A program made the translations under genes and the position numbers. The notes below the pieces were generated by a model. The model was not told the origin of the DNA. It ran no database searches and worked only from the letters and a program-made list of their open reading frames with translations. A stretch of DNA of 26,567 nucleotides from a virus: IMG/VR virus record IMGVR_UViG_3300029319_000411, positions 1 to 26,567 of that record. The stretch is one strand, 5' to 3'. Below, piece after piece: positions 8,273 to 15,969 of this stretch (positions are counted from its first letter, which is position 1; each line of letters begins with the position of its first letter).

Positions 8273-8454
8273 CGTAAATACTCCACTGCTCCGAGACAGG
8301 CTATGATGAACGGATACATAGCGAAAAGCATTCGTTCGACTCTATTGAACCGCGCTTGGCCTTGATCCAATCGTCTTTCGATCATTTCACGCATGAGCTT
8401 GCATTCAGCTTCATGAATTTCGATACGCTTTAATGCTTCTGCTGCTGTATCCAT
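8269..8454 (-). CDS. Small single-span membrane protein in the lysis block, 61 aa
   Basis: Residues 1-40 form an amphipathic charged helix (EALKRIEIHEAECKLMREM, then ERRLDQGQARFNRVER). Residues 41-59 are a membrane segment (MLFAMYPFIIACLGAVEYL) ending in Arg. The topology, a cytoplasmic helix followed by a C-terminal anchor, resembles XhlA-type hemolysin/holin-accessory proteins, but sequence identity to that family cannot be judged here. It overlaps its neighbours by one base (TAATG) and four bases (ATGA). A role in lysis timing is inferred from position. A spanin is less likely because there is no exported domain. Confidence 0.65.
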   Translation of the reverse strand: MDTAAEALKRIEIHEAECKLMREMIERRLDQGQARFNRVERMLFAMYPFIIACLGAVEYLR

Positions 8455-8960
8455 TATTGATCCGCTAATGGGTTATCGAGCGCCCTTTGCACCATTGCTT
8501 CAAGCCTCGCTTCCAACTCTTTGATGTCTTGGTCTTGTGATGTTCTCAACTGATCCCGCCGTGTCTCAAACCGATCCTCTGCCGCATCGATTACCTCACG
8601 CACTTCCGATTCCACATTGTCCATCGCATCTCGTAAGTCGCGCGTGGTGCTTCGCACCAAATCCTCTGTGCGATCAGCCTGTTGCTCTATGCGAAGTATA
8701 TCATCTCGTAATCCATTCTTAATGTCCCGGCTGTACTCAACCGCTTCAGTAACCTTAGTATCCATCACTTCCATCTGCTGCTGGTAGGCGCCAAGGTCTA
8801 AATTGGCAATTTCTTCAACCTTTTGATACATCAAAAAACCGCCATACAACGCACCACACAAACTGCTAACCACGCCCAGTGCAGCAATGCGCGCTCCCCA
8901 GGACATACGAGACACATGACCTGTGACCATTTTTATCTGGTCATCAATGTCCTCGCTCAA
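8454..8960 (-). CDS. Membrane-anchored coiled-coil protein, 168 aa
   Basis: The start is TTG at 8960 (TTGA overlap with the preceding stop), with GGAG 8 bases upstream. A short charged N-terminus is followed by one membrane segment at about 23-45 (ARIAALGVVSSLCGALYGGF). The remainder is a long coiled coil with heptad-like Ile/Leu/Val spacing and many Arg/Asp/Glu (about 60-160). If the N-terminus stays inside, the coiled coil projects into the periplasm, as in an i-spanin-like or scaffold protein. It sits between the exported block and the holin, which would suit an envelope-spanning function at lysis, but there is no partner lipoprotein with a convincing lipobox. Function unknown. Confidence 0.65.
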   Translation of the reverse strand: MSEDIDDQIKMVTGHVSRMSWGARIAALGVVSSLCGALYGGFLMYQKVEEIANLDLGAYQQQMEVMDTKVTEAVEYSRDIKNGLRDDILRIEQQADRTEDLVRSTTRDLRDAMDNVESEVREVIDAAEDRFETRRDQLRTSQDQDIKELEARLEAMVQRALDNPLADQ

Positions 8961-9379
8961 TTTTCAAACTCCGCATCATCGTTAAGAGCTATTCGTCGAA
9001 GGTTTTCTACTTCTCGTCGCAACTTCAACACTTCAAGTTCTTTTTTTTCAAGCTCTAATTTATACAAGGCATTGCAATTAATTCGCTCTTCTGGACCATC
9101 TAAAGGTATGACAATACGTGCATAGACGCCGATATCTTTTCGTTGCTGACTGAGCGGGTTGTAACCATCGAAAGGATCGTCAACGTCGTTGATGATCCCT
9201 GTGACCCCAAATTCTATGTTCGTTCCGCCACCAATGGCGTTGGAGCAATCAAGATCGCCTGCTCTAAACTTGTCCGATTGATAACTTGTTGGGCCACTCG
9301 GTAGCTGTAAATTCAAAGAGTTGTTTTGTGCAACAGCGCTCATGCAGAAAAAAGGCAGTATCCAGATTAATCTTTTCAT
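8957..9379 (-). CDS. Exported protein, last gene of the secreted block, 140 aa
   Basis: The N-terminus is a clear Sec signal peptide (MKRLIWILPFFCMSAVAQ, cleavage expected after AVA at 17). The mature part has a Ser/Asn/Gly-rich start, two Cys (in GDLDCSNAIGGG and ERINCNALYKLE) that could form a disulphide, a beta-like DIGVYARIVIPL segment, and a C-terminal charged helix (LELEKKELEVLKLRREVENL). No enzyme motif is visible. It would be periplasmic or on the outer surface. It overlaps the previous exported gene by four bases (ATGA). The C-terminal helix could pair with the neighbouring membrane-anchored coiled-coil protein; that is a guess. Confidence 0.7.
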   Translation of the reverse strand: MKRLIWILPFFCMSAVAQNNSLNLQLPSGPTSYQSDKFRAGDLDCSNAIGGGTNIEFGVTGIINDVDDPFDGYNPLSQQRKDIGVYARIVIPLDGPEERINCNALYKLELEKKELEVLKLRREVENLRRIALNDDAEFEN

Positions 9380-9762
9380 AGCAGCGGCTCCTTAAATTTG
9401 GAGCAGATGCGCGAAGCAATGATGGTGCCGTCCGTTTGTTCGCGTCTAAGCTTGGACTGCGAACATACATAAGTCGCCCTGTCTGCGTCTTGCGCGTTTA
9501 TGTAAACGTCAAACGTGACGTGCGACAGATACTCAACTTTCAATATGCGATAACCCGTTACAAACGGCACTGGCCTCCAATCAGCATCGAAAACACCCAC
9601 TTCGTAATATTCGACATCTTGCCGTTTATTGAACATGCGCATCTGCACCTGCAACACATCTTCAATATACGAGGGTTGAAACCGTGGATACGCAGGCAGC
9701 ATTTGATGCGCTTGGGCAATAGAGGCCAACAAAAACGCACATGTCGCTAACAAGACTTTCAT
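9376..9762 (-). CDS. Exported protein, possible Ig-like fold, 128 aa
   Basis: I place the start at ATG 9762 (MKVLLATCAFLLASIAQAH, a signal peptide with cleavage after AQA at 18). It overlaps the stop of the upstream gene (TAATG); GGAG lies about 14 bases back. An in-frame GTG at 9777 would add five residues but has no spaced ribosome binding site. The mature part alternates hydrophobic and polar residues as in beta strands (VLQVQMRMFNKRQDVEYYEV, then GVFDADWRPVPFVTGYRIL and HVTFDVYIN). It has two Cys near the C-terminus (TYVCSQSK, SRICSKF). The general pattern recalls periplasmic Ig-fold chaperones of pili, but no chaperone signature is clear. Function unknown. Confidence 0.65.
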   Translation of the reverse strand: MKVLLATCAFLLASIAQAHQMLPAYPRFQPSYIEDVLQVQMRMFNKRQDVEYYEVGVFDADWRPVPFVTGYRILKVEYLSHVTFDVYINAQDADRATYVCSQSKLRREQTDGTIIASRICSKFKEPLL

Positions 9763-10256
9763 TAGTTTGCGATGCACTCCGCCATGACAATCGCGCGGTA
9801 AGTACCTGCGGGATAAGGTTTTCCATACCCGTACTCAGCCTTGCTTGTCACCTTGAACCAAGTGGTGCCCGCAGTGTGCATATCGAATTCTGTCGTATAG
9901 TCGTACTCCACTTTACTTGTTTCGTAGTCAGACATAGCGGTATCAGAAACCTCATTGACCTCAACTTCCCCACTCCAATCCACGACATCATTCAAACTAG
10001 GCGCCGTGCTGAAACTGCTGGGGGCCGTGATTCTCGCGGTGTATGCATTACCTAACGCAATGTCATAACGAATAATCGGTAGGACACCGCCGTCGGCGGG
10101 TAAGGTGCTTAACGTCCCCGCCACTGGGTTGCCGTAGACGCCGTTGACATCTGTGTTGATCACGCACTTCGATTCAATAGTCCCAGTGATCACTGCCTCT
10201 TCCGCGAGAGCTGGCAGTGCTAAAATCGTAAGTGTTGTAACTGCTAGTTTCTTCAT
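9762..10256 (-). CDS. Exported beta-rich protein, pilin/spore-coat-U-like in appearance, 164 aa
   Basis: The signal peptide is MKKLAVTTLTILALPALA (cleavage after ALA at 18). The mature protein begins with ITGTIESKCVINTDVNG and ends VMAECIAN, so two Cys flank a long Gly/Thr/Tyr-rich beta domain with YDIALGNAYTARITAPSSF and PYPAGTYRAIVMAE. A first-strand Cys after a GTI motif and a final YRA-hydrophobic strand recall secreted pilin-like and SCPU-type sandwiches, but I cannot establish membership. AAGGA is 7 bases before the ATG. With the neighbouring Ig-like exported protein it could make a subunit-chaperone pair. This is inference from composition and order. Confidence 0.65.
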   Translation of the reverse strand: MKKLAVTTLTILALPALAEEAVITGTIESKCVINTDVNGVYGNPVAGTLSTLPADGGVLPIIRYDIALGNAYTARITAPSSFSTAPSLNDVVDWSGEVEVNEVSDTAMSDYETSKVEYDYTTEFDMHTAGTTWFKVTSKAEYGYGKPYPAGTYRAIVMAECIAN

Positions 10257-10266
10257 TACTCATTCC

Positions 10267-11130
10267 TTACTCATACTGGAGTTGAATCATTTTTTCGTGC
10301 AGCACCTGTTGTGCCAGGTTGTTTCGCAAACCCCGTTTATTGTCGGGTATGTCTTTGCTCGGCAACGACACCGTTTCGACATACACGCCGCCATCTATTT
10401 GTTTTTGGTAGTACGGATCAAAGCGAACTTGATTTGCTATAGAGGCCATCATGAAGTCCTGCGACACCTCGCTTGCAATGTCTAAGGCGTTCTCCGTTGC
10501 CGCCAAGCCTTTTTCTAAACGATCATCAGGTTCTTCCTGGTTTTGTCTGCGGTTTTTGCCGTCGCGATCAAACAACTCGGGGTCTGTTTCTTTCGTAGCT
10601 TCCAGCACGGCTTCATCACTCAGTGCATTATAGGAGTCCAGATTCGGTTCTGGAGGAGGTGGGATAGGCGGCAAATAGCCAGGACAAGAGGGGTTACTTT
10701 GCGGGTCATAGCACGGGTCATATTTGTACGTGTAGATGACATTGGGGTCTGCGACAGACCCTGTGCCTTCAATCTCGATCGAGCCTCTTCCCCAAAACCC
10801 AATCGGTACATCATTGACCGCTACAATCTTGTTGATTCGGTTGCCCGGCAAACCTGACCAATCGTCTGTCTCACGGAATATGTAACCATCTCCTTGTGCA
10901 TTTTCATTTTGCACATGCACCAGCATGTCAGCGGCAGGATCTTTGATCGCCGTGTACTGGTAGATGACATTGTTGACTTGCAGCCCTGCCTGTTGAGGCA
11001 AGACGTTAGCCATCGACCAATTGAAGCCATTGGCGGCGGCGTTCGTTGTCACCCCGTAGATAGTCTCAGAGTAGGAGTAAGAGGCCGAGCACGCCAGCGA
11101 CAGCACCAGCACCTTGCACACGTTTTTCAT
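10267..11130 (-). CDS. Exported conserved hypothetical protein, 287 aa
   Basis: The signal peptide (MKNVCKVLVLSLACSASYSY) ends near residue 21. SLAC is close to, but does not match, a lipobox. The mature N-terminal half is a beta-rich domain (ETIYGVTTNAAANGFNWSM, then NNVIYQYTAIKD, MLVHVQNENAQGDGYIFRET and DDWSGLPGNRINK). It ends with a Cys pair (PCYDPQSNPSCPGY) and a proline run (PPIPPPPEP). The C-terminal half is charged and helical. Together this suggests a folded extracytoplasmic domain joined by a proline hinge to a helical domain. The start has AAGGGA 9 bases upstream and lies 65 bases inside the preceding gene, so the signal peptide is dual-coded. Function unknown. Confidence 0.7.
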   Translation of the reverse strand: MKNVCKVLVLSLACSASYSYSETIYGVTTNAAANGFNWSMANVLPQQAGLQVNNVIYQYTAIKDPAADMLVHVQNENAQGDGYIFRETDDWSGLPGNRINKIVAVNDVPIGFWGRGSIEIEGTGSVADPNVIYTYKYDPCYDPQSNPSCPGYLPPIPPPPEPNLDSYNALSDEAVLEATKETDPELFDRDGKNRRQNQEEPDDRLEKGLAATENALDIASEVSQDFMMASIANQVRFDPYYQKQIDGGVYVETVSLPSKDIPDNKRGLRNNLAQQVLHEKMIQLQYE

Positions 11131-11635
11131 TTAAAGTATTCCCTTTTTCTTCCGCTTCAAAACTATCCGATGTCCCAACGTCCATCGCTAATTGTTCAGC
11201 CTCCCAAGCGCGTTTTGCCTCATCGCCGATCAAACCATCGAAGGGACAAGGTGTGCCTGCGTCCATCATGGCCTGAAACACTCGTTGGTCTTGGCACATG
11301 ACAGATACAGCAGCAACTTTCATTCCCATATCATAGAGGGTTTTTGCGTTTTTCAACTTTTCACAATTTTCGTCTCTGACGGTGGTGCCCATAGAGATAC
11401 CCAAAATTTGAGTCTGAACAGCACCTGCGACACCAAAAGTGCAAAGGTCTGAGTTCCCGTTCGAAATAATTTGAGGAGAGATAGCCGAAGGTGGAGGCGA
11501 TTTTACGGTTGTCTCCATCGTCCCGGTAGTTGTGACTGTACTTGTTGTGGTTGACTCGGTCACAATCGGCTCTTCTTGCGCGTGAGAGGTCATTGCTATT
11601 GACAGCAATCCAAAAACGAATATGAGCTGTTTCAT
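11066..11635 (-). CDS. Exported protein with C-terminal hydrophobic tail, 189 aa
   Basis: A signal peptide (MKQLIFVFGLLSIAMTSHA, cleavage near 19) leads into a Thr/Ser-rich low-complexity stretch (about 25-45, resembling an exposed linker). A conserved-looking domain at about 50-150 follows, with four Cys (65, 91, 114, 130), including SPQIISNGNSDLCTFGVAGA, QTQILGISMGTTV, LYDMGMKVAAVSVMCQDQRV and GTPCPFDGLIGDEAKRAWEA. The last 15 residues (GAGAVAGVLGLLLLL) are a hydrophobic tail that may anchor it. It would sit in the envelope with the domain in the periplasm. It is the first exported gene in the block and overlaps the upstream gene by four bases. I remember similar proteins in marine phages but no assigned function. 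Confidence 0.7.
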   Translation of the reverse strand: MKQLIFVFGLLSIAMTSHAQEEPIVTESTTTSTVTTTGTMETTVKSPPPSAISPQIISNGNSDLCTFGVAGAVQTQILGISMGTTVRDENCEKLKNAKTLYDMGMKVAAVSVMCQDQRVFQAMMDAGTPCPFDGLIGDEAKRAWEAEQLAMDVGTSDSFEAEEKGNTLNEKRVQGAGAVAGVLGLLLLL

Positions 11636-11877
11636 TGCAACGCTGCGCTTTCGGTGACAGTCTCTGCGTCAGACTCGACTTGCTTCAGTGACTGCGCCAG
11701 GGCATTCACAAACGCCTCTCGCCCAAACGCAAGCTGATCGAGATTGAATCGCGCATTTGATATCTTTCGATCAAGATCAGTGATGTGATTCACCATCAAC
11801 TGCTGTTGTTCATTTAAATCTTCAACAAAGTATTCTTGATCTTCAACTGTAATGGGGGTCTTTTCATTTTTTCCCAT
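11632..11877 (-). CDS. Small soluble conserved protein (DUF6447-like in appearance), 81 aa
   Basis: The protein has a short polar N-terminus with TPITVEDQEYFVEDLNEQQQ followed by a helix with VNHITDLDRKISNARFNLDQ and a further amphipathic helix (GREAFVNALAQSL). The opening pattern (TI-x-hydrophobic-D/G-x-x-Y-x-hydrophobic-x-D-L) followed by a helical LDRKIS...NLDQL element resembles a small family I associate with the name DUF6447; that link is from memory. There is no signal peptide, unlike the next five genes. The Shine-Dalgarno AAGGAG overlaps the TAA stop of the preceding small gene (TAAGGAG), the same arrangement as before the capsid gene. Confidence 0.65.
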   Translation of the reverse strand: MGKNEKTPITVEDQEYFVEDLNEQQQLMVNHITDLDRKISNARFNLDQLAFGREAFVNALAQSLKQVESDAETVTESAALQ

Positions 11878-11890
11878 CGTCGTCTTCTCC

Positions 11891-12055
11891 TTACTGTTTA
11901 GCTTTTCCTATGTTAAGCGCTAAGACCTCAAGGAACTTGTACGCTTTCCCGATCCACACGTCATCTTTTGGTGTGGGTGTGACAGCGGCGATTAACGAGC
12001 ACACCGCAATGACTGAGGTTGCGATATTGGCAACGTCCATTAACAGACCGATCAT
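11891..12055 (-). CDS. Small membrane protein, 54 aa
   Basis: The short gene reads MIGLLMDVANIATSVIAVCS, LIAAVTPTPKDDVWIGKAYK and ends FLEVLALNIGKAKQ. The first 25 residues form one membrane segment and the rest a basic helix. It starts with a four-base ATGA overlap with the upstream gene, and its TAA stop forms part of the next gene's ribosome binding site. That unbroken coupling, plus a sensible membrane topology, is the evidence that it is real. The form is compatible with a small holin or holin accessory, though the main holin lies nearer the endolysin. Function unknown. Confidence 0.65.
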   Translation of the reverse strand: MIGLLMDVANIATSVIAVCSLIAAVTPTPKDDVWIGKAYKFLEVLALNIGKAKQ

Positions 12056-12321
12056 GGCGTATACGCCTTTGCAGCGGCAATAGCAGAATCTACGGTTGAG
12101 AAGTCTTCACTCCCCCAGTCCGTCAACGCTTTGCCGTGCTCAAGATAGCCACAACTACGCATGACGCGCTCTTTGACTTCTTCTGCTGTCATGTCAGAAC
12201 AAAAGTCGTTTTCAGAATCTAAGGCGTTTGTAATCACACTGACACTACCCAGCATCGCTGAGTACATCTGTGCCTTCTCTTCGTCGGTTCTTGGTGGGTT
12301 TTCTATTGCATCTTCACTCAT
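12052..12321 (-). CDS. Small acidic hypothetical protein, 89 aa
   Basis: An acidic, soluble protein (MSEDAIENPPRTDEEKAQMY at the start) with a helical middle containing CSDMTAEEVKERVMRSCGYL, and ending FSTVDSAIAAAKAYTP. Three Cys are present but in no recognisable zinc arrangement. GAGGGA is 8 bases upstream of the ATG, embedded in the last codons of the tail fibre gene, and the genes are three bases apart. Small genes of this kind just after a fibre gene can be fibre assembly chaperones; that is inferred from place only. No family recognised. Confidence 0.6.
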   Translation of the reverse strand: MSEDAIENPPRTDEEKAQMYSAMLGSVSVITNALDSENDFCSDMTAEEVKERVMRSCGYLEHGKALTDWGSEDFSTVDSAIAAAKAYTP

Positions 12322-12324
12322 AAT

Positions 12325-15300
12325 TTATCCCTCTAAGGTTGCGATTCGTGCGGTTAGTGATTCGATCAAGGCTTGTTGCTCTTGAATGGCTTTCACAAGG
12401 ATTGGTACAAACTTTTCATACTGCAAACCATACTGCTTGCCATCTTCAGACAGCGACACTGTAAGGTTTTTCTTGTCAGATATTGTATGCCCAGCGGCTT
12501 CTTCCAAAGCTAAAACGGACTGTGCTTTGAAGCCCACATCCATCCAATCTTCTTTGTGAGTGCCATCAGGAACTTGGGCGTTAAGGTCATAGTCTTCAGC
12601 ATATTTATCGCCGTACTTACTACGCTTATCCCAGTAATAGGTGACAGGCTCTAAGGCTTTTACGAAGTCCAGTCCAAGGTCTAAATCAACAAAATCTGTT
12701 TTGTCTCGTTGGTCTGATGCTACGGTCAAGGCAACTTGGCAATGGAAGCTGGTGATATTTTCATCACCCAAGCCTATTTTGTTGTCTCCTGCTCCTTGCG
12801 AACCGCCAGGGCTTCCGGTTCTAAGAGCATCTTCTCCCAGAGCTATATTATTTGCCCCGCTCGTAATATCGAATCCAGCCGCCCGACCTACAGCAGTATT
12901 ACCCGTGGCATCAGTGCTATTTACAGATCCCAAAGCACTTGCGCCAACTACGGTATTGTGCTGACCACAAGCTCCATCTAACGCATCCGCTCCTACGACC
13001 GTGTTGCTTCCTACGCCGTTGAAGTTTTTACCAGCGTTATAACCTATGGCGGTGTTAGAGTTGCCAGTCACTAAGGTAGTTAAAGCGTTAAGACCCACAG
13101 CAGTAGAGCCTGTCGCTGTTGTTATTGCATCTCCTGCCAAACTTCCGATCAGGGTGTTGTTGGTTCCCGTAGTGACATTTTGGCCTGCCTTATGTCCCAC
13201 TGCGGTGTTGTGAGAATCTGTGGCCGACGTGAAGTTTTGATTTGTTAGTGCAGACCGTCCTATTGCAGTTGATTTACTGCCTTGCGTATCTGCTGATAAA
13301 GCAAGGTAGCCCAACGCCACGTTGCTATCTGCGTCAGTGAGGGCATCACCTGCAAGAGCGCCCACAATAGTATTTCCAAGTCCCGTAGTGATTGACTTGC
13401 CTGACTCATAGCCTACTGCTGTATTGAATATATCTGCCGCAGAAGTATTGTTTTGATTAAATAACGAATACGAACCAAGCGCTGTAGATTTACTACCTAA
13501 AGTTTCGCCGCTTAAAGCCCCTGTTCCTACTGCGACATTAAAATCAGCGTCAGTAAGTGCGTCTCCTGCTAACCCGCCAAGTAGAGTGTTTTGCTGGCCC
13601 GTAGTCACTGACGTTCCTGCCGCATGACCCACTGCCGTGTTGTAAACATTCGTAGATGAAGTGTTGTTTTGTGCTATAAGTGCATATGTTCCAACTGCAA
13701 CCGAACGATGGCCCAAAGTTTCAGCACTCAGTGCGGATGTCCCAATGGCTACATTAAAATCAGCATCTGTTAGCGCATCACCCGCAAGGCCACCTATCAG
13801 GGTGTTCTGAACTCCGGTAGTTATTAAATAACCCGCTTGATACCCCATCGCAGTGTTGTAAACACTCGTAGATGAAGTGTTGTTTTGAACTGCAAGTGCT
13901 TGATAACCGACAGCAGTCGAATAATTACCTGCCGTTTCATTCGATAGCGCCAAAGCACCCAATGCTGTATTTCTTATCCCGGTCGTAAGTCCGTCTCCCG
14001 TCAGACCACCCACCAAGGTGTTGCGAGTTCCGCTAGTAATTACACCTCCAGCAAAATAACCCACTGCCGTGTTGTAAACATCTGTATCACTTGCATTGGA
14101 CTGTAATGAAAGGGCCGCATAACCCACCGCAACATTTCTATCGCCTTGTATTTCCGCAGAAAGAGCAGAACTTCCCACGGCGACGTTGGTATTGCCTGTA
14201 GTCAATGCGTCACCCGCAAGACTTCCAACTAAGGTATTCTGAGTTCCAGTAGTAACAGACAAACCTGCGTTATATCCTATCGCAACATTGTCTGTGTTTG
14301 TTGCAGATGTAAAATTTTGAGCCGCTAAAGCATTTCGTCCTATTGCGGTGCTTCTACTGCCAAGTGTGTCAGCAGATAAAGCAGATGTTCCTATCGCTAC
14401 GTTAAAATCAGCGTCTGTGAGGGCATCGCCTGCGAGAGCACCAAGAAGGGTGTTGTTAACTCCCGTAGTGACTGCTGTGCCTGCTTTATAACCGACTGCT
14501 ACGTTGTTAGATGCTGTATCTGATGTAAAGTTTTGTGAGGCAAGTGCCGATCGCCCGATTGCTACACTGTATTTTCCTAAAGTATCCGCCGCTAAAGCAC
14601 TGGTTCCCATCGCAGTATTTTCAACACCCTCAGTGAGAGAAGAACCAGAAGCACCCCCAGCTAAAACATTTTTATTGCCTGTCGTGAGTGATGTGCCTGA
14701 TGTCCACCCTACTGCGACGTTAAAAGCATCAGAACCAGCATTTAGAGTTTTAAGAGATTGATAACCAACAGCTACATTATTGCCATGACCATCTTCAGTT
14801 TTTAACGCCTCAAAACCGATGGCTACGTTGTTATCACCCGTAGTCAATGCCGTACCCGCTTCATCACCCACAAGGACGTTGTAATTACCGCCAGATGTGA
14901 TGCTGTCGCCAGCGTTTACGCCTAATCTTACGTTAGATGTTCCTGCTGTCGGAGTGGATATGCCACCGTCTGCGGCGATTTGCAATCGTGAAGAACCGCC
15001 TGTGCTGAAGCCCAGTATGTCACCCCCACCCCAAAACACACCTGTATCGGGGTCAATAGCAGACTGTAGGGTAGGATCAGAAGCAGAACCTCTATTTCCT
15101 ATGTTGATACCAGAGTTGAATGTAGCGATCCCCGCCGCTGACATGTCGAGGGTAAGGGCTGTGACATCACTTCCTGCATCGTTCCCTACGAAGGTTAAAT
15201 CTTTGTTTGACACTGAAGATTTAAGTGAAAAACCTGCACTTACATTTGAAAGTCTTCCAATTTCAGTTCCATCATCAGAAAAAATAAAATCACCACCTCC

Positions 15301-15954
15301 TGCATCGAAAGTGATGTCACCTGCAACGTCTAAAGTGAGATCGCCAGAGGACAAATCAATTTCAGTGCCATCAATCGTGATGTTGTCTACAACTACGCCA
15401 GCGTTGGCAGTAACTACGCCACCAACCGCCAAAGTGCTTGCCATATCGACAGCACCGTCAATATCCACGACATCAAGGTTAGTCGTGCCATCTACGTCTA
15501 AATCTCCAGAAACAAAGAGTGACGGGACAGACAGATCAGTAAACGCATCGATCATCGCACCGCCAGAGCCAGCGCCGTCTGAATAAATGGCTTTGGTTTG
15601 ACCATTTGCAATCGTAACGGTCGAACCTGAGCCCTGCTTGATGATGATGCTTTGAGAACCGCTCGTTGCGTTTTCAATGAACCACAGTTTCGATACGGTA
15701 TTTGGGCCGATGGTAATCGTGCAGGTAGAGTCCAGGGTGCCTGTGTACTTCAAAAAGATCGCTCGACCTGCATCGGCGCTGCCGTCTGCTATCGTGGTGG
15801 TGTGCGTATCGGCATTTGTGGTAATCGCCTCTGTACCGAATCCAAATGAGTCTGCAATTAGCGACAAGTTGGTATTCGTAGTCGTGCCCCAGGTGCCTGA
15901 GCCTTCCCCCGTGGCGAGTTCTGTTAGTCGTAAATCGTTTGTGTAAACTGCCAT
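12325..15954 (-). CDS. Tail fibre with YadA-like head repeats and an S74 intramolecular chaperone, 1209 aa
   Basis: This is the receptor-binding fibre. The N-terminus (1-140, MAVYTNDLRLTELATGEGSG) is probably the virion-attachment part. A Gly/Asp/Thr-rich shaft region (about 140-355) follows. From 360 to about 1060 come many short NTAVGYxA and NNVAIG motifs of the trimeric-autotransporter YadA-head type, organised in a 72-residue higher repeat (429-932). The C-terminus (1075-1209) matches the S74 endosialidase chaperone domain: VASDQRDKTDF with candidate nucleophile Ser1080, DLGLDFVKALEPVTYYWDKR, a GFKAQSVLALEE helix and a closing coiled coil (QEQQALIESLTARIATLEG). Such domains trimerise the fibre and then cut themselves off. 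The start has GAGGT about 10 bases upstream. Confidence 0.9.
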   Translation of the reverse strand: MAVYTNDLRLTELATGEGSGTWGTTTNTNLSLIADSFGFGTEAITTNADTHTTTIADGSADAGRAIFLKYTGTLDSTCTITIGPNTVSKLWFIENATSGSQSIIIKQGSGSTVTIANGQTKAIYSDGAGSGGAMIDAFTDLSVPSLFVSGDLDVDGTTNLDVVDIDGAVDMASTLAVGGVVTANAGVVVDNITIDGTEIDLSSGDLTLDVAGDITFDAGGGDFIFSDDGTEIGRLSNVSAGFSLKSSVSNKDLTFVGNDAGSDVTALTLDMSAAGIATFNSGINIGNRGSASDPTLQSAIDPDTGVFWGGGDILGFSTGGSSRLQIAADGGISTPTAGTSNVRLGVNAGDSITSGGNYNVLVGDEAGTALTTGDNNVAIGFEALKTEDGHGNNVAVGYQSLKTLNAGSDAFNVAVGWTSGTSLTTGNKNVLAGGASGSSLTEGVENTAMGTSALAADTLGKYSVAIGRSALASQNFTSDTASNNVAVGYKAGTAVTTGVNNTLLGALAGDALTDADFNVAIGTSALSADTLGSRSTAIGRNALAAQNFTSATNTDNVAIGYNAGLSVTTGTQNTLVGSLAGDALTTGNTNVAVGSSALSAEIQGDRNVAVGYAALSLQSNASDTDVYNTAVGYFAGGVITSGTRNTLVGGLTGDGLTTGIRNTALGALALSNETAGNYSTAVGYQALAVQNNTSSTSVYNTAMGYQAGYLITTGVQNTLIGGLAGDALTDADFNVAIGTSALSAETLGHRSVAVGTYALIAQNNTSSTNVYNTAVGHAAGTSVTTGQQNTLLGGLAGDALTDADFNVAVGTGALSGETLGSKSTALGSYSLFNQNNTSAADIFNTAVGYESGKSITTGLGNTIVGALAGDALTDADSNVALGYLALSADTQGSKSTAIGRSALTNQNFTSATDSHNTAVGHKAGQNVTTGTNNTLIGSLAGDAITTATGSTAVGLNALTTLVTGNSNTAIGYNAGKNFNGVGSNTVVGADALDGACGQHNTVVGASALGSVNSTDATGNTAVGRAAGFDITSGANNIALGEDALRTGSPGGSQGAGDNKIGLGDENITSFHCQVALTVASDQRDKTDFVDLDLGLDFVKALEPVTYYWDKRSKYGDKYAEDYDLNAQVPDGTHKEDWMDVGFKAQSVLALEEAAGHTISDKKNLTVSLSEDGKQYGLQYEKFVPILVKAIQEQQALIESLTARIATLEG
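13159..14670 (-). repeat. Seven 72-residue (216-base) tandem repeats within the tail fibre
   Basis: Residues 429-932 split into seven consecutive units of exactly 72 residues, followed by a degenerate partial eighth. Each begins with an NTLxGxLAGDALT element, then NVAxGTSALSxETLG, then STAxGxxALxxQN, then NTAVGYxAGxxVTTG. Units 2, 5, 6 and 7 share the DALTDAD segment almost unchanged. Unit length stays fixed while surface positions vary, as expected of a beta-roll under selection for receptor contact and length change by recombination. At DNA level the units are diverged enough that this is a protein repeat rather than a recent tandem expansion. Confidence 0.9.
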
Positions 15955-15969
15955 GCCTTAACCTCGCTG

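Noticed and set aside
13159-14670. Regular repeats as a possible CRISPR array
   Set aside because: Units are 216 bases, coding throughout, with no invariant short repeat and unique spacers.
14897-15586. 229-codon plus-strand frame over the fibre gene
   Set aside because: Pro/Ser/Thr-rich shadow caused by the repetitive codons of the fibre gene on the other strand.
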